Assembly: GCA_016714975.1 (NCBI GenBank)
Contig: JADKBR010000021.1
Location: 131,036-195,035 of the forward strand
DNA: 64,000 nt
Reading direction: 5' to 3'
Origin: Candidatus Dechloromonas phosphorivorans
GTDB taxonomy: Bacteria; Pseudomonadota; Gammaproteobacteria; Burkholderiales; Rhodocyclaceae
In this document: in pieces, positions 28,604 through 37,389 of the stretch
Position numbering within the stretch: the first letter of the stretch is position 1
Layout of the letters: each line of letters opens with the position of its first letter
Translations under genes and position numbers: made by a program
Notes under the pieces: model-generated
Seen by the model: only the letters and a program-made list of their open reading frames with translations
What the model was told of the DNA's origin: nothing
Database searches by the model: none

Positions 28604-30202
28604 TCAAGCGCCGTTATTCTCGACCCACGCGGTCGACAGTGTTTTTCGATCGATTTTGCCGTTGGGGTTGCGCGGCAGCGGACCCTCGCGGACTGCGATA
28701 CCCGCCGGGACCATGTAGGCCGGCATCCGCATGCGGCATTCGGCGAGCAAGGCGGCGGTGTCGATCGAGTTCCCGGCGGGCGGCGTCACAATAACCTGGA
28801 TGGCCTGACCCAGCGTATCGTGGTCGACACCAAAGGCAACACATTCGCCGACCATCCTGGTTGCGTAAAGGATTTCCTCAACTTCGGTCGGGCTCACGCG
28901 GTAACCGGAAGTCTTCATCATCTCGTCGCGCCGGCCAATGAAGTAAAGGAACCCGTCCTCGTCCATGCGAACGGTGTCGCCTGAAAATACGGCGATTTCC
29001 GGCAGCACCAGCCCCGCTTCGCGTCCAGGTGCGTTGACCGGCAGCGGCTTGTAGCGTTCGGCGGTCTTTTCCGGGTCATTCCAGTAGCCCATGCCGACCA
29101 GGGCGCCACGGTGCACCAGTTCGCCCGGCTCATGGGGCGCGCAGGGCGAGCCATCTTCACGCAATACCAGGATCTCGGCATTGGGAATCGCCTTGCCAAT
29201 CGAGTCGGGACGCCGGTCGACTTCGGCGGGCGGCAGATAGGTCGAGCGAAAGGCTTCGGTGAGGCCGTACATCAGGAAGGGCCTTGTTTTCGGCAGTTGT
29301 CTGCGGAGGGTGACCAGCGTTTCCCGCGGCATGCGGCCGCCGGTGTTGGCAAAGTAGCGCAGATGGTCGGTAATCGACTCCGGCCAGTTCAGTTGCGCCA
29401 ACTGGATATACAGCGGGGGAACGGCGGTCAACCCGGTGACTTTTTCGCGTTCGATCGCCTTGATCACGTCGCGTGGCAGCAGGTAGTTCAACAGCACCAC
29501 ACGAGCCCCGACGTGGAAAGCGGTAGTCAGCTGACTGAAGCCGGCGTCGAACGAGAGCGGAAGAGCCGCAAGGAGGGTGTCGTCGGCATTGTTGTCCAGA
29601 TAACTGGCAACACTCTTGGCTCCAGCGACCATATTGCGATGCGAGAGGACCACCCCTTTGGGCTTGCCGGTGCTGCCGGAGGTGTAGAGTATTCCCGCAA
29701 CGTCAGTGTCGATTACGCGATGGCCAGGTTTCTGGGGCGCTTCCAGCAGGTCGCTCCAACTCGAATACGAGATCGGGCCGCTTGTGGGCAGGGGCTCCGG
29801 GGAGTTGAGAACAACCACATGGCGCAGGTCGTGGCACTGGGTCAATGTGTTGGCGAGCAGGGCAAGGCGCTCACGCGAGGTAATCAACACCCGTACATTG
29901 CAGTCCCTAATGATGTAGCACACCTGCTCGGGCTTCAGTAACGGATTCAGCGGCACAAAGACAGCGCCGGCCGCAGGAGCCCCGAAACTGGCGATCACCG
30001 TTTCGAAGCGCTTCTCCAGGTAGATGGCGACTCGTTCACCGCGTTGAGTTCCGAGCGCCATCAGTCCTGAAGAAAACCGGACAAGCTGGTCCTGCAATTC
30101 ACCGTAAGCAAGCGAGCTCTTGTCATGTACCAAGGCGCTCCGGCCATCAGAGCGCGCAGTGGCTTGGGAGATCAATTCATGAAGCAGAGTTGTATCCGAC
30201 AT
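28604..30202 (-). CDS. Acyl-CoA ligase (AMP-forming), exosortase A system-associated
   Basis: About 532 residues of the adenylate-forming superfamily. The P-loop-like motif YTSGSTGKPKGVVLSHRN, the A5-type motif MYGLTEAFRSTYLPP and the C-terminal catalytic lysine in NPNGKIDRKTL are all present. It activates a carboxylic acid as an adenylate and should pass it to CoA or to an acyl carrier protein; an ACP gene of the same system is at 38.7 kb. ATG 30202 (SDTTLLHELISQA) fits the family start better than the TTG 14 codons upstream. It forms an operon with the decarboxylase and is divergent from the first ATP-grasp gene. Confidence 0.88.
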   Translation of the reverse strand: MSDTTLLHELISQATARSDGRSALVHDKSSLAYGELQDQLVRFSSGLMALGTQRGERVAIYLEKRFETVIASFGAPAAGAVFVPLNPLLKPEQVCYIIRDCNVRVLITSRERLALLANTLTQCHDLRHVVVLNSPEPLPTSGPISYSSWSDLLEAPQKPGHRVIDTDVAGILYTSGSTGKPKGVVLSHRNMVAGAKSVASYLDNNADDTLLAALPLSFDAGFSQLTTAFHVGARVVLLNYLLPRDVIKAIEREKVTGLTAVPPLYIQLAQLNWPESITDHLRYFANTGGRMPRETLVTLRRQLPKTRPFLMYGLTEAFRSTYLPPAEVDRRPDSIGKAIPNAEILVLREDGSPCAPHEPGELVHRGALVGMGYWNDPEKTAERYKPLPVNAPGREAGLVLPEIAVFSGDTVRMDEDGFLYFIGRRDEMMKTSGYRVSPTEVEEILYATRMVGECVAFGVDHDTLGQAIQVIVTPPAGNSIDTAALLAECRMRMPAYMVPAGIAVREGPLPRNPNGKIDRKTLSTAWVENNGA

Positions 30203-30350
30203 GGGGGAATATTGGGGTTTGAGGAGGTCGATTTTGGTGGACAATACAGAAAGGGCGACAGCTTGAAGGGCTTACCATCGAAGCGCTGAGAATCTTCCTT
30301 CACGATGAATGGCGGTTAGTGTATCGTCTTTCTCGGATTGATGTCTCGCC

Positions 30351-31487
30351 ATGGATGGTGGCGATTACTCTCTGAAACGGGTTGAAATTTTGATGAGCAA
30401 GCTGCGAAAACTTTATGCATACGCCAGACTGGTCAAGGCTCAGACAGGAAAGCCGTGGTTGCGGCAGGCCATGGAGATTCGGGGTCTGGCGAGCGGAAGA
30501 CAGAGAATTGGCATTGAGGAATATTACGAACTTGGCATCTTCGACGACAATTTCTTCCCGGGGCAAGAAAAGTCCCGCTGTGTTGGCTGGCGAAGCAGTG
30601 CGAAGATCGATCGCGTTCTTAATGACGATTCCTGGCGGGCGACAGCCAATGACAAGGTTCTTAACTATGCGTTGCTGGTGCATTACGGGTTTCCAGTTCC
30701 CGAGACGCTTGCCATTTATTCGCCTTCGGGCAGAAGAGTTGCCCAAGAACCGCTTCTTCGCAACAAGGAAGAACTGGACGCCTACTTGGGGACGGCTGTA
30801 ACTTTTCCTGTATTCATCAAGCCGATTCATGGCACTTATGGGCGCGGAACCTTTTGCCTTAAGGAATCGTTGAATAACAACGCAGGCTTTCTTGATATCC
30901 GCGGGCAGGCCGTAAGTCGGAGTGAATTGCTGGCAACCTGTAAAAACAAGCATTTTGGCGGAATGCTGTTTCAGACACGCTTGGTCCAGCACCCGGAAGT
31001 TGTCGCACTTGTCGGTGACACTGTCAGTTGCGTTCGCGTTATCGTTGCGCTTTCTGCCGACGGATCTCCGTCGATCGTCCTGGCGTTCTGGAAAATCGGC
31101 AGAGAAAAAAATATTACGGACAACTTTTGCATGGGTGAGAGCGGAAATCTTCTGGCCTGGATCGATACTGATACCGGAGAAGTGAAGCGCGTCATTGACG
31201 GTTTGTGGCCAACCGGCACCGAGCGGACCGATCATCCGGACACCAAGACTCGCCTTGTCGGAGCCCGGCTGCCGGATTGGTCGTCGGCGCTTGCGTTGTG
31301 CCGCAGTGCGGCAGAACTGTTCCCTGGTTTGAGGCTACAGCATTGGGATATCGCGTTCTCTGATCGCGGGCCGATTCTCATGGAACTCAACACCGAAGCG
31401 GATCTTGGGGTTCCCCAATATCTTGGACGCAGCGCTTTCTTGACGGAACGCATTGATGCTTTGATGGGGTCACGGTCACGCGACTGA
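30351..31487 (+). CDS. Sugar-transfer-associated ATP-grasp protein, copy 1
   Basis: A 378-residue ATP-grasp enzyme. The ATP-binding lysine is in VFIKPIHGTYGRGT (about residues 154-166), and the Mg2+-binding acidic/Asn block is ILMELNTEADLG near the C-terminus. The overall plan matches the ATPgrasp_ST family found in polysaccharide and capsule loci, which probably form an amide or ester bond with an amino or carboxylic acid. An ATG 14 codons later (30393) is an alternative start. It is convergent with the Mur ligase-Pth genes and has a diverged paralogue at 37390-38586. Base composition is visibly less GC-rich than the housekeeping genes, suggesting transfer. Confidence 0.82.
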   Translation: MDGGDYSLKRVEILMSKLRKLYAYARLVKAQTGKPWLRQAMEIRGLASGRQRIGIEEYYELGIFDDNFFPGQEKSRCVGWRSSAKIDRVLNDDSWRATANDKVLNYALLVHYGFPVPETLAIYSPSGRRVAQEPLLRNKEELDAYLGTAVTFPVFIKPIHGTYGRGTFCLKESLNNNAGFLDIRGQAVSRSELLATCKNKHFGGMLFQTRLVQHPEVVALVGDTVSCVRVIVALSADGSPSIVLAFWKIGREKNITDNFCMGESGNLLAWIDTDTGEVKRVIDGLWPTGTERTDHPDTKTRLVGARLPDWSSALALCRSAAELFPGLRLQHWDIAFSDRGPILMELNTEADLGVPQYLGRSAFLTERIDALMGSRSRD

Positions 31488-31560
31488 GCCTGTCCGAAAT
31501 TTTGTGTGTGAGGCATAACATGTCAGCGAGAAGGAGCATGTATGCCGATCGAGACGAGCA
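31488..31560. other. Junction sequence resembling an insertion-sequence end
   Basis: Between the ATP-grasp stop and the truncated Mur ligase remnant lies a stretch beginning CCTGTCCGAAATTTTGTGTG, followed by an ATG-bearing segment. It reads like a terminal repeat and start of an IS256-type element, but no transposase remains. The neighbouring Mur remnant loses its homology with the intact copies right here. Low confidence. Confidence 0.25.
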
Positions 31561-31894
31561 AGACGAGGTCACCTTCGCGTGTGATCGAATTGATATGCTC
31601 CACCGCATCCCGGACGTTTCTGAACAAGCGGAGTGCATCTTCGGCACCGGGCTTTCTCGCCTTCAGAACTTGAGAGGCCCACGGTCCAACGAAGATCGTC
31701 AGGTCCGCGATTTCTTGCGCCCGTTTGGCGACCCTGGCGTACTTCTTTGGTGCGTCGCCACCGCAGTCTGACAGGGACCCGATACCTATTATCTTTCTCT
31801 TGGCTTGTGCCGCACCCATGAATGCAAAGGAGGCATCGACCGTCCACAGAGGCACCGTGAAATCATCGCGGATGAAGTTGATTCCGCCCTTCAT
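31523..31894 (-). pseudogene. Remnant of a third Mur ligase-Pth gene (C-terminal Mur ligase part only)
   Basis: About 110 residues align without gaps to the middle of both intact fusion proteins: GGINFIRDDFTVPLWTV at its start, AQAKRKIIGIGSLSDCG, FVGPWASQVLKARKPG, then NSITREGDLVLL. The Mur ligase P-loop half and the whole Pth domain are missing, and homology ends at about 31565 where unrelated sequence begins. A block of about 26 bases around GATGAAGTTGATTCCGCC is identical in this remnant and in copy 2 at 36.5 kb, pointing to recombination between copies. A third tandem copy therefore once existed. Confidence 0.85.
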
Positions 31895-31998
31895 TTTCTT
31901 CTGGGCTGGCTTTCCACAAATTCGAGTACGCGAGTCACGGCAGTTTGAATCGACTTGTCAATGGCGATGCGGCTGTCCGCATCAAAAGCCGTCAGAAC
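31891..31998 (-). pseudogene. Detached C-terminal end of a peptidyl-tRNA hydrolase domain
   Basis: On the minus strand this piece encodes VLTAFDADSRIAIDKS, then a helix ending in SQPRRK and a stop. It aligns with the last 35 residues of the Pth domain in copy 2 (VLTPFAAEDRAAIDQA). It is exactly the part missing from copy 1, whose frame runs into the IS3 element on the other side. The simplest reading is that the IS split copy 1 and left its tail here. Confidence 0.75.
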
Positions 31999-32013
31999 CC
32001 CCCTGCGTCAGAA

Positions 32014-33643
32014 TAGTTGTCGCCCCAATAGAATCTCAACAATGGTCGGCGACAAAGGATGGAAATGGCAAGGTACGGACAGAGGTTTAAGGACAGAGCG
32101 GTAGCGCGATTGCTCCCACCGGAAAGCGCAGCAGTGGATGTGGTTGCCCGTGAAGTGGGCATTGGTTCAGGAACGCTCGAACGTTGGCGAGATGACGTGC
32201 TGTCCATGCCCGCCCGAGGGCGGGCATGGACAGCGGCGGCGCGCCTGGAGGCAGTGATCGTCACGGCGGCACTGGACGAAACCGGCAAAAGCGCATGGTG
32301 CCGCGAGCACGGCGTGTATCCGGACGAACTACTCAAATGGCGAGCCAGTGCGACCTCTGCGCTGGCCGAGCCGGAAGAAGTCAGAGCCAGCCCACAAGCC
32401 ACCCGGCAAGATCGAAGGCGCATCAAGGAACTCGAACGCGAGTTGCTGCGCAAGGACCGGGCTCTCGCCGAAACGGCGGCCCCTCCTTGTCCTCTCAAAA
32501 AAAGTCGCGGTGATCTTCAACAAGGGCGAGGCCGAATGATCGGCCTTGAAGATCGCCAGGCTTTGGCCCGAGACATTCATATCGCTCATGTTGCTGGCGC
32601 ACGGCTGATGTTGGCCTGCGAGATGGCCGGCATTGAGTTGCGCACCTTGCAACGCTGGAAAGCCATTGATGGCGGAATTCGCCCTGATGGCCGCCCCTTG
32701 GCCGTGCGTGCGACGCCCAAGCATGCCCTCAGCGATGCCGAGCACACCCAGTTGCTGGCCGTTGCCAACGAGCCGCGTTTTGCTGCTGTGCCGCCAGCGC
32801 GCATTGTGCCGATGCTGGCGGATGAAGGGATTTACCTGGCCAGCGAATCCACTTTTAGCCGGGTGCTCAAGGCCCACGGCCAAACCACCCACCGTGGACG
32901 CGCCAAGGTGCCCAAACAACGGCGGCCACCGAGCACGCACATTGCCACCGAACCGCGCCAGGTGTGGTGTTGGGACATGACTTATTTACCAGCCAAGGTG
33001 CAAGGCCAATGGTTTCACCTCTACCTCATCCTCGACCTGTATAGCCGCAAGATCGTCGGCTGGGAGGTCCATGACAGCGATCACGCTGATCATGCCGCGC
33101 ATCTGGTACGCCGGACTGCGCTGGCCGAAGGGGATTGCCGCGCTGAGCAGCAAGCCCGTCCTGCATGGTGACAACGGCTCGACGCTCAAGGCGACGACGG
33201 TGCTGGCGATGCTCAACTGGTTGGGCGTCAAACCCTCGTATTCACGACCCCGAGTCAGTGATGACAACGCTTACGCGGAGTCGCTGTTTCGCACCGCCAA
33301 ATACCGGCCCGAGTTTCCTGCCAAAGGCTTTGCTGAACTCGACGACGCTCGCGCCTGGGCGGCCAGCTTTGTTCATTGGTACAACGTCGAACATCGGCAC
33401 AGCGGCATTCGTTACGTCAGCCCGGCCCAACGCCATATCGGTGACGATCTGGCAATACTGGCGGCCCGACATGCCTTGTATGCCTCGGCACGCGACCTCA
33501 ACCCGGCACGATGGTCGGGCAAGACGAGAAACTGGACGCCGGTCGGTGCCGTGACACTCAATCCCGAACGTGATTGCATCGTCAAAGCGTTCTCAGAAGA
33601 CAACCTTATTCAGCCGTTGGCTGCATGACTGAGGCGACAACTA
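32014..33643 (+). mobile_element. IS3-family insertion sequence, about 1.6 kb, degenerate
   Basis: Imperfect terminal inverted repeats sharing TAGTTGTCGCC bound the element: left at 32014-32024, right at 33633-33643 on the opposite strand. Inside are the two transposase frames of an IS3-type element. No clear 3-4 base target duplication is seen, which suggests later rearrangement at one side. It is inserted in the Pth domain of the upstream Mur ligase-Pth gene. A similar remnant is at 46.3 kb. Confidence 0.85.
32059..33628 (+). pseudogene. IS3-family transposase (OrfA and OrfB) with frameshifts
   Basis: OrfA (about 160 residues) has a helix-turn-helix region, WCREHGVYPDELLKWRASAT and a coiled-coil end (RRIKELERELLRKDRALAE). 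OrfB starts at ATG 32537, overlapping the expected OrfA stop. It has the integrase core: Asp in WCWDMTYLP, Asp in LHGDNGSTLKAT, and the final Glu in AYAESLFRTAKYRPEFP, with HRHSGIRYV near the end. One extra base in a C run near 32480 removes the OrfA stop and fuses the frames, and one extra base in a G run near 33137 breaks OrfB. The element is probably inactive unless these are sequencing errors. Confidence 0.85.
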
Positions 33644-35432
33644 CCTTGACGCGCGCCGGAACATAGTTGACGTGATCAAGTTCTTCTCCGGCTTTTCCCA
33701 CCCCGACCTTTACCCGCCGGATGGCGTCGGTTTGAAATGCTTCAAGAATTGAGGCGACCCCACGATGCCCTCCGGCACCGCCGTTTAATCGGGACTTCAC
33801 GGTGCCTATTTGCAAGTCGAGATCGTCGTAAACCAGAACGCAATTCTCAGGACTAAAGGCCATGCTTTTCGCAAGGTCCTCCAGCCCGGCGCCAATTCCG
33901 TTCATGGGCATTCTGACCTTGATCAGACAGACCGCACGTCCCTTAGATGATCCGCGTGCAACCCAGGCTTCGGATGTCGTGCCCCAGATCAAGTTTAGTG
34001 AGGCCGCCAGTTGGTCCACCACCTCATAGCCAATATTGTGTGGCGTATTGGCATACTTGGCTTCAGGGTTGCCAAGACCGACAATTATCTGTTGGCCGAT
34101 TTCGACGTGCCGCGAATCTGATGGCGAGTGCTGAAACATAGCCTGTGAAGTGGCTTTTGGTGCGCCGGAAGGCTTGTTCAGATCGGGGCACTCGTTGCAG
34201 AAAAGACTCCGGTTGCAGTTGTCCCGCCAGCAAGCCACCTCTCCATTTCGTGCAAGGATGATGCGTATCAGGTGATCCTGTTTGCTTGTGCCCTTGAGCA
34301 AGATCAGATCGCCCTCGCGGGTAATTGAGTTGACGTACTCAGTTGCGTCTCGAACACGGCTAAAAGCGCGCAATTTATCTTCTCCGGGCTTGCGTGCCTT
34401 GAGAACGTTGGAAGCCCAGTGGCCGACAAATACTGTATGGTCTGCAATTTGCTGCGCCAATTTCGCTATTTGCGTCAGTTTCTGTGGCGCTCCGCTCCCG
34501 CAATCTGCAAGCGTACCAATCACGATGATCTTCCGTTTGGCTTGGGCAACCTCAATGAAAGCGAAGCTCGCCTTGACAGTCCATAGCGTTCCTTTCCATT
34601 CGTCGCGGATGAAGGTCACTCCGTCAGGGGTTGTCACCGGTTGCATGCGGCCGTCGAAGGGGGCAACGCTGGCGATCCCCTTGGCGCACTCAGCCAGAGT
34701 CATGCCGGCGGCCAGACCGCCGCCGATCGCACCGAGCACGGAAGGAACCCAGTGCGTTCCGCACAACTGGGTGCGGAGCTTTACGCGCTCGGACCCGCGG
34801 ACCAGGGTCATTTGCAAACGTTCCGGCCAGACCGAACTGACATCTTCAGCGCGCAGTTCTGCATTGGGGGAAAGGCCATAGGTGATGACCCTGGCGACTG
34901 ATTTGGCAGCCATGGCAAGGACCAGTTCGTCATCGGCATTGAGGACGGCGGTGCCGGTGGCCGGGAGCGAGGCGATGAGCTTGCCTTTTTCCTGGGCGAT
35001 TGCTTCGCGCGGGTACTCCTTGCTCGAATGATCGTCGCGCACTACGGTGACGATGCCGATGCCGGGTTGCACCAGGGCAAGCGGCTTGTCCATGGCATTG
35101 GGCTTGTCGCCGGTCAGCTCGGTGACGAAGAAGCTGTGCGTTGGGCGCAGCCGCAGCATGGGCTTGGCGATTTCCTCGATGTTGTTGTAGGAAGAAAAGT
35201 TTCCGATACCCTTGCCTTTTTGCGAGAGCATTCCCAGCATGAGTTCCTTGGTCATGGTCTTGCCGGCGCTTCCCGTGACGCCAATGAACACGGGTTTTTT
35301 CAGCAGCCGGCGCCAGAGCCGAGCGCTGGCAAGCAGGGTGCCGTACACCACACGGTCGCCCAGCAGCCTGTGCAGGCGCCACTCGAGGGCATCCCGTACG
35401 CGGAGAAAGTTTTGTCTTAAGGTACGAGGCAT
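33606..35432 (-). CDS. Mur ligase-peptidyl-tRNA hydrolase fusion, copy 1 (3' end disrupted by IS3)
   Basis: A 608-residue protein. Residues 1-45 are basic and helical; 51-61 form the Mur ligase P-loop (GVTGSAGKTMT). E105 and D133-H135 are in the expected metal region, and K149 is where Mur ligases have the carbamylated lysine. The third Mur domain spans about 255-395. A linker has C401, C406, C412 and C415. The Pth domain (448-590) has N455, H465, M510-N511 and D536, but R557 replaces the family's usual Asn in the GHNG motif. The last about 15 residues (after VPARVK) are encoded by the IS3 end, so the native C-terminal helix is lost. It follows copy 2 by 10 bases. Confidence 0.85.
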   Translation of the reverse strand: MPRTLRQNFLRVRDALEWRLHRLLGDRVVYGTLLASARLWRRLLKKPVFIGVTGSAGKTMTKELMLGMLSQKGKGIGNFSSYNNIEEIAKPMLRLRPTHSFFVTELTGDKPNAMDKPLALVQPGIGIVTVVRDDHSSKEYPREAIAQEKGKLIASLPATGTAVLNADDELVLAMAAKSVARVITYGLSPNAELRAEDVSSVWPERLQMTLVRGSERVKLRTQLCGTHWVPSVLGAIGGGLAAGMTLAECAKGIASVAPFDGRMQPVTTPDGVTFIRDEWKGTLWTVKASFAFIEVAQAKRKIIVIGTLADCGSGAPQKLTQIAKLAQQIADHTVFVGHWASNVLKARKPGEDKLRAFSRVRDATEYVNSITREGDLILLKGTSKQDHLIRIILARNGEVACWRDNCNRSLFCNECPDLNKPSGAPKATSQAMFQHSPSDSRHVEIGQQIIVGLGNPEAKYANTPHNIGYEVVDQLAASLNLIWGTTSEAWVARGSSKGRAVCLIKVRMPMNGIGAGLEDLAKSMAFSPENCVLVYDDLDLQIGTVKSRLNGGAGGHRGVASILEAFQTDAIRRVKVGVGKAGEELDHVNYVPARVKVVVASVMQPTAE

Positions 35433-35442
35433 CGTCTTGTCG

Positions 35443-37371
35443 TTACTCGCTGGGCTTATGCATCTGCATCAAGCTGGGGCGTAACATCATTTCGCGTAGG
35501 CTTGCCTCGGCAGTCAAAACCGCCTGGTCAATCGCGGCACGGTCTTCAGCGGCAAAGGGAGTCAGCACATAAGCAACACGGTCAAGTTTTCCACCCGGTT
35601 TCCCCACACCCATTTTTACCCGTCGGAAAGCATCGGACTGAAACGCCTCGAGAATCGAAGCGACGCCGCGATGGCCACCGGCACTGCCATTCATTCGGGT
35701 TCGCACCTTGCCAAGCGGGAGGTCGATATCATCGAACACAAGGATGCATTGAGCGGCATCGAAGTGCATTGCTGCGGAGAGTCTTTTGAAAACAGAACCG
35801 GTCAGATTCATCGGTGTCTTGATTTTGATGAGATAGAAATTGCAATCGTCGATGCCCCCTTTTGCAATCCAGGCTTCGGGGTACTCCTCCCACTTGCTTG
35901 AAATCGACGAGCAGAGGCTATCCAGTGCTTCATAGCCTACGTTGTGAGGTGTTTTGGCAAACTCGATGCCGGGGTTGCCGAGCCCGATGATGATCTGATC
36001 GGTTGGAGAGGCAAATGGAAAGCCCGCTGACATGGGGCCGAGGGAGGGTGACTCGGTGGATGTTTGCTGCGCGATCACGCCTGAAGGGCCACGGTGTGAT
36101 CGGATATGGCTGCATTCTGAACAAAACATGTCGCGACCGCAGTTATCTACCCAGCAATTTACGGTTTGTGACAGTGAGAGCGAAATGCGGCTCAGGTGAT
36201 CCTTTTTGTTGTTTCCCTTAAGGAGGATGAGATCCCCGTCCTGCTGGATCGACTGGAGGAAACTGGCCACATCACGGGTCTGGGAAAAAGCATACAGCCG
36301 TGCCTCGGTTCCCGGCTTGCTCGCCTTGAGTGCGGCCGAGGCAAAACGACCAGTAAATATTGCAATATCCGCGGCTGCCAACGCTTCCTTTGCTATCGTC
36401 GTGTATTTTTCTTCTTTGCGTTGACAATCTGAAATGGTGCCGAGCACGAAAATTTTTCGCTTGGCCTGTGCATCGCGGAGTTGATCGAGAAGTGGTCCGA
36501 CCGTCCAAGCAGGCGCCTTGAAGTCATCGCGGATGAAGTTGATTCCGCCGGGAACGTGGACCGGTTGCATGCGGCCCTCGACAGGGACTACCCGGCTGAT
36601 TCCCGTTGCGCACTCTTCCAGCGTCAGGCCTGCCGCGAGTCCGCCAGCGATGGCGGCAAGTGCCGATGTCAGCAATTGCTTGCCGAAGAGCTGAGTGCGG
36701 ATCGGGACCGATTTTCCATTGAAGTTCGCCGTGAATTGCAGTGAATCCGGCCATATCGAAGCAATATCGGTGGCTCGCAGATCGGCGCTTGCTCCAGTGC
36801 CATAGGTGATGACCCGACCGCGTGCATCTTCACGCAAACTCGAGACCAACTCATCATCGACGTTGAGTGCGACCGTTCCATGCGTAGGAACGGCCTGGAC
36901 GAGTTTGGCGAATTCACGGGCGATGGCCTGGCGTGAGCCGAAGGCACTCAGGTGATCGTCACCGACAACAGTGATGATGCCGATCGACGGTTGTAAGACA
37001 GCCAGTTGATTGTCCAGCGAACCCGGTGCAGTCTCACCCAGTTCAGCGACACAGTATCGGTGCCAGGGACGTGTCCTGAGTATTGTCTTGGCAACCTCAG
37101 GCGCTGCGTTGAGAGACTGCGGATTACCTATTGTCTTTCCTCGAACCTTCAGGATGCTGACGAGTAGGTCTTTGGTCGTTGTCTTGCCTACACTGCCGGC
37201 GATCCCGAAAAAACGCGTGTTTTCAAGGCGTGGTCTGAACGTTACGGCGAGACGAAAAATGCCAGCGTCCAAACGCTCATCGCCTAATCTTGCGCGGACC
37301 CGCCATTCAATCGCGCCAATGATTGCTTTCCATTTTCGATGGAGGACATTTCCAAGGTGGCCTGGTTTCAA
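35443..37371 (-). CDS. Mur ligase-peptidyl-tRNA hydrolase fusion, copy 2 (intact)
   Basis: A 642-residue protein with the same plan as copy 1. The P-loop is GIAGSVGKTTT (56-66), E110 and D138-H140 mark the metal region, and GRMQPV near 266-271 starts the third Mur domain. The cysteine linker is C406, C411, C417 and C420. The Pth domain (about 458-630) has GLGNPG with N466, H476, M521-N522, D547 and GHRG with R568. F154 stands where copy 1 and canonical Mur ligases have the carbamylated lysine. The start is a TTG, and no ATG is near. It lies 18 bases after the second ATP-grasp gene in an apparent operon. The role is unknown; ATP-dependent peptide-bond formation is inferred from the Mur domain. 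Confidence 0.87.
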   Translation of the reverse strand: MKPGHLGNVLHRKWKAIIGAIEWRVRARLGDERLDAGIFRLAVTFRPRLENTRFFGIAGSVGKTTTKDLLVSILKVRGKTIGNPQSLNAAPEVAKTILRTRPWHRYCVAELGETAPGSLDNQLAVLQPSIGIITVVGDDHLSAFGSRQAIAREFAKLVQAVPTHGTVALNVDDELVSSLREDARGRVITYGTGASADLRATDIASIWPDSLQFTANFNGKSVPIRTQLFGKQLLTSALAAIAGGLAAGLTLEECATGISRVVPVEGRMQPVHVPGGINFIRDDFKAPAWTVGPLLDQLRDAQAKRKIFVLGTISDCQRKEEKYTTIAKEALAAADIAIFTGRFASAALKASKPGTEARLYAFSQTRDVASFLQSIQQDGDLILLKGNNKKDHLSRISLSLSQTVNCWVDNCGRDMFCSECSHIRSHRGPSGVIAQQTSTESPSLGPMSAGFPFASPTDQIIIGLGNPGIEFAKTPHNVGYEALDSLCSSISSKWEEYPEAWIAKGGIDDCNFYLIKIKTPMNLTGSVFKRLSAAMHFDAAQCILVFDDIDLPLGKVRTRMNGSAGGHRGVASILEAFQSDAFRRVKMGVGKPGGKLDRVAYVLTPFAAEDRAAIDQAVLTAEASLREMMLRPSLMQMHKPSE

Positions 37372-37389
37372 GGGTTGAGCCTTTGGTCG

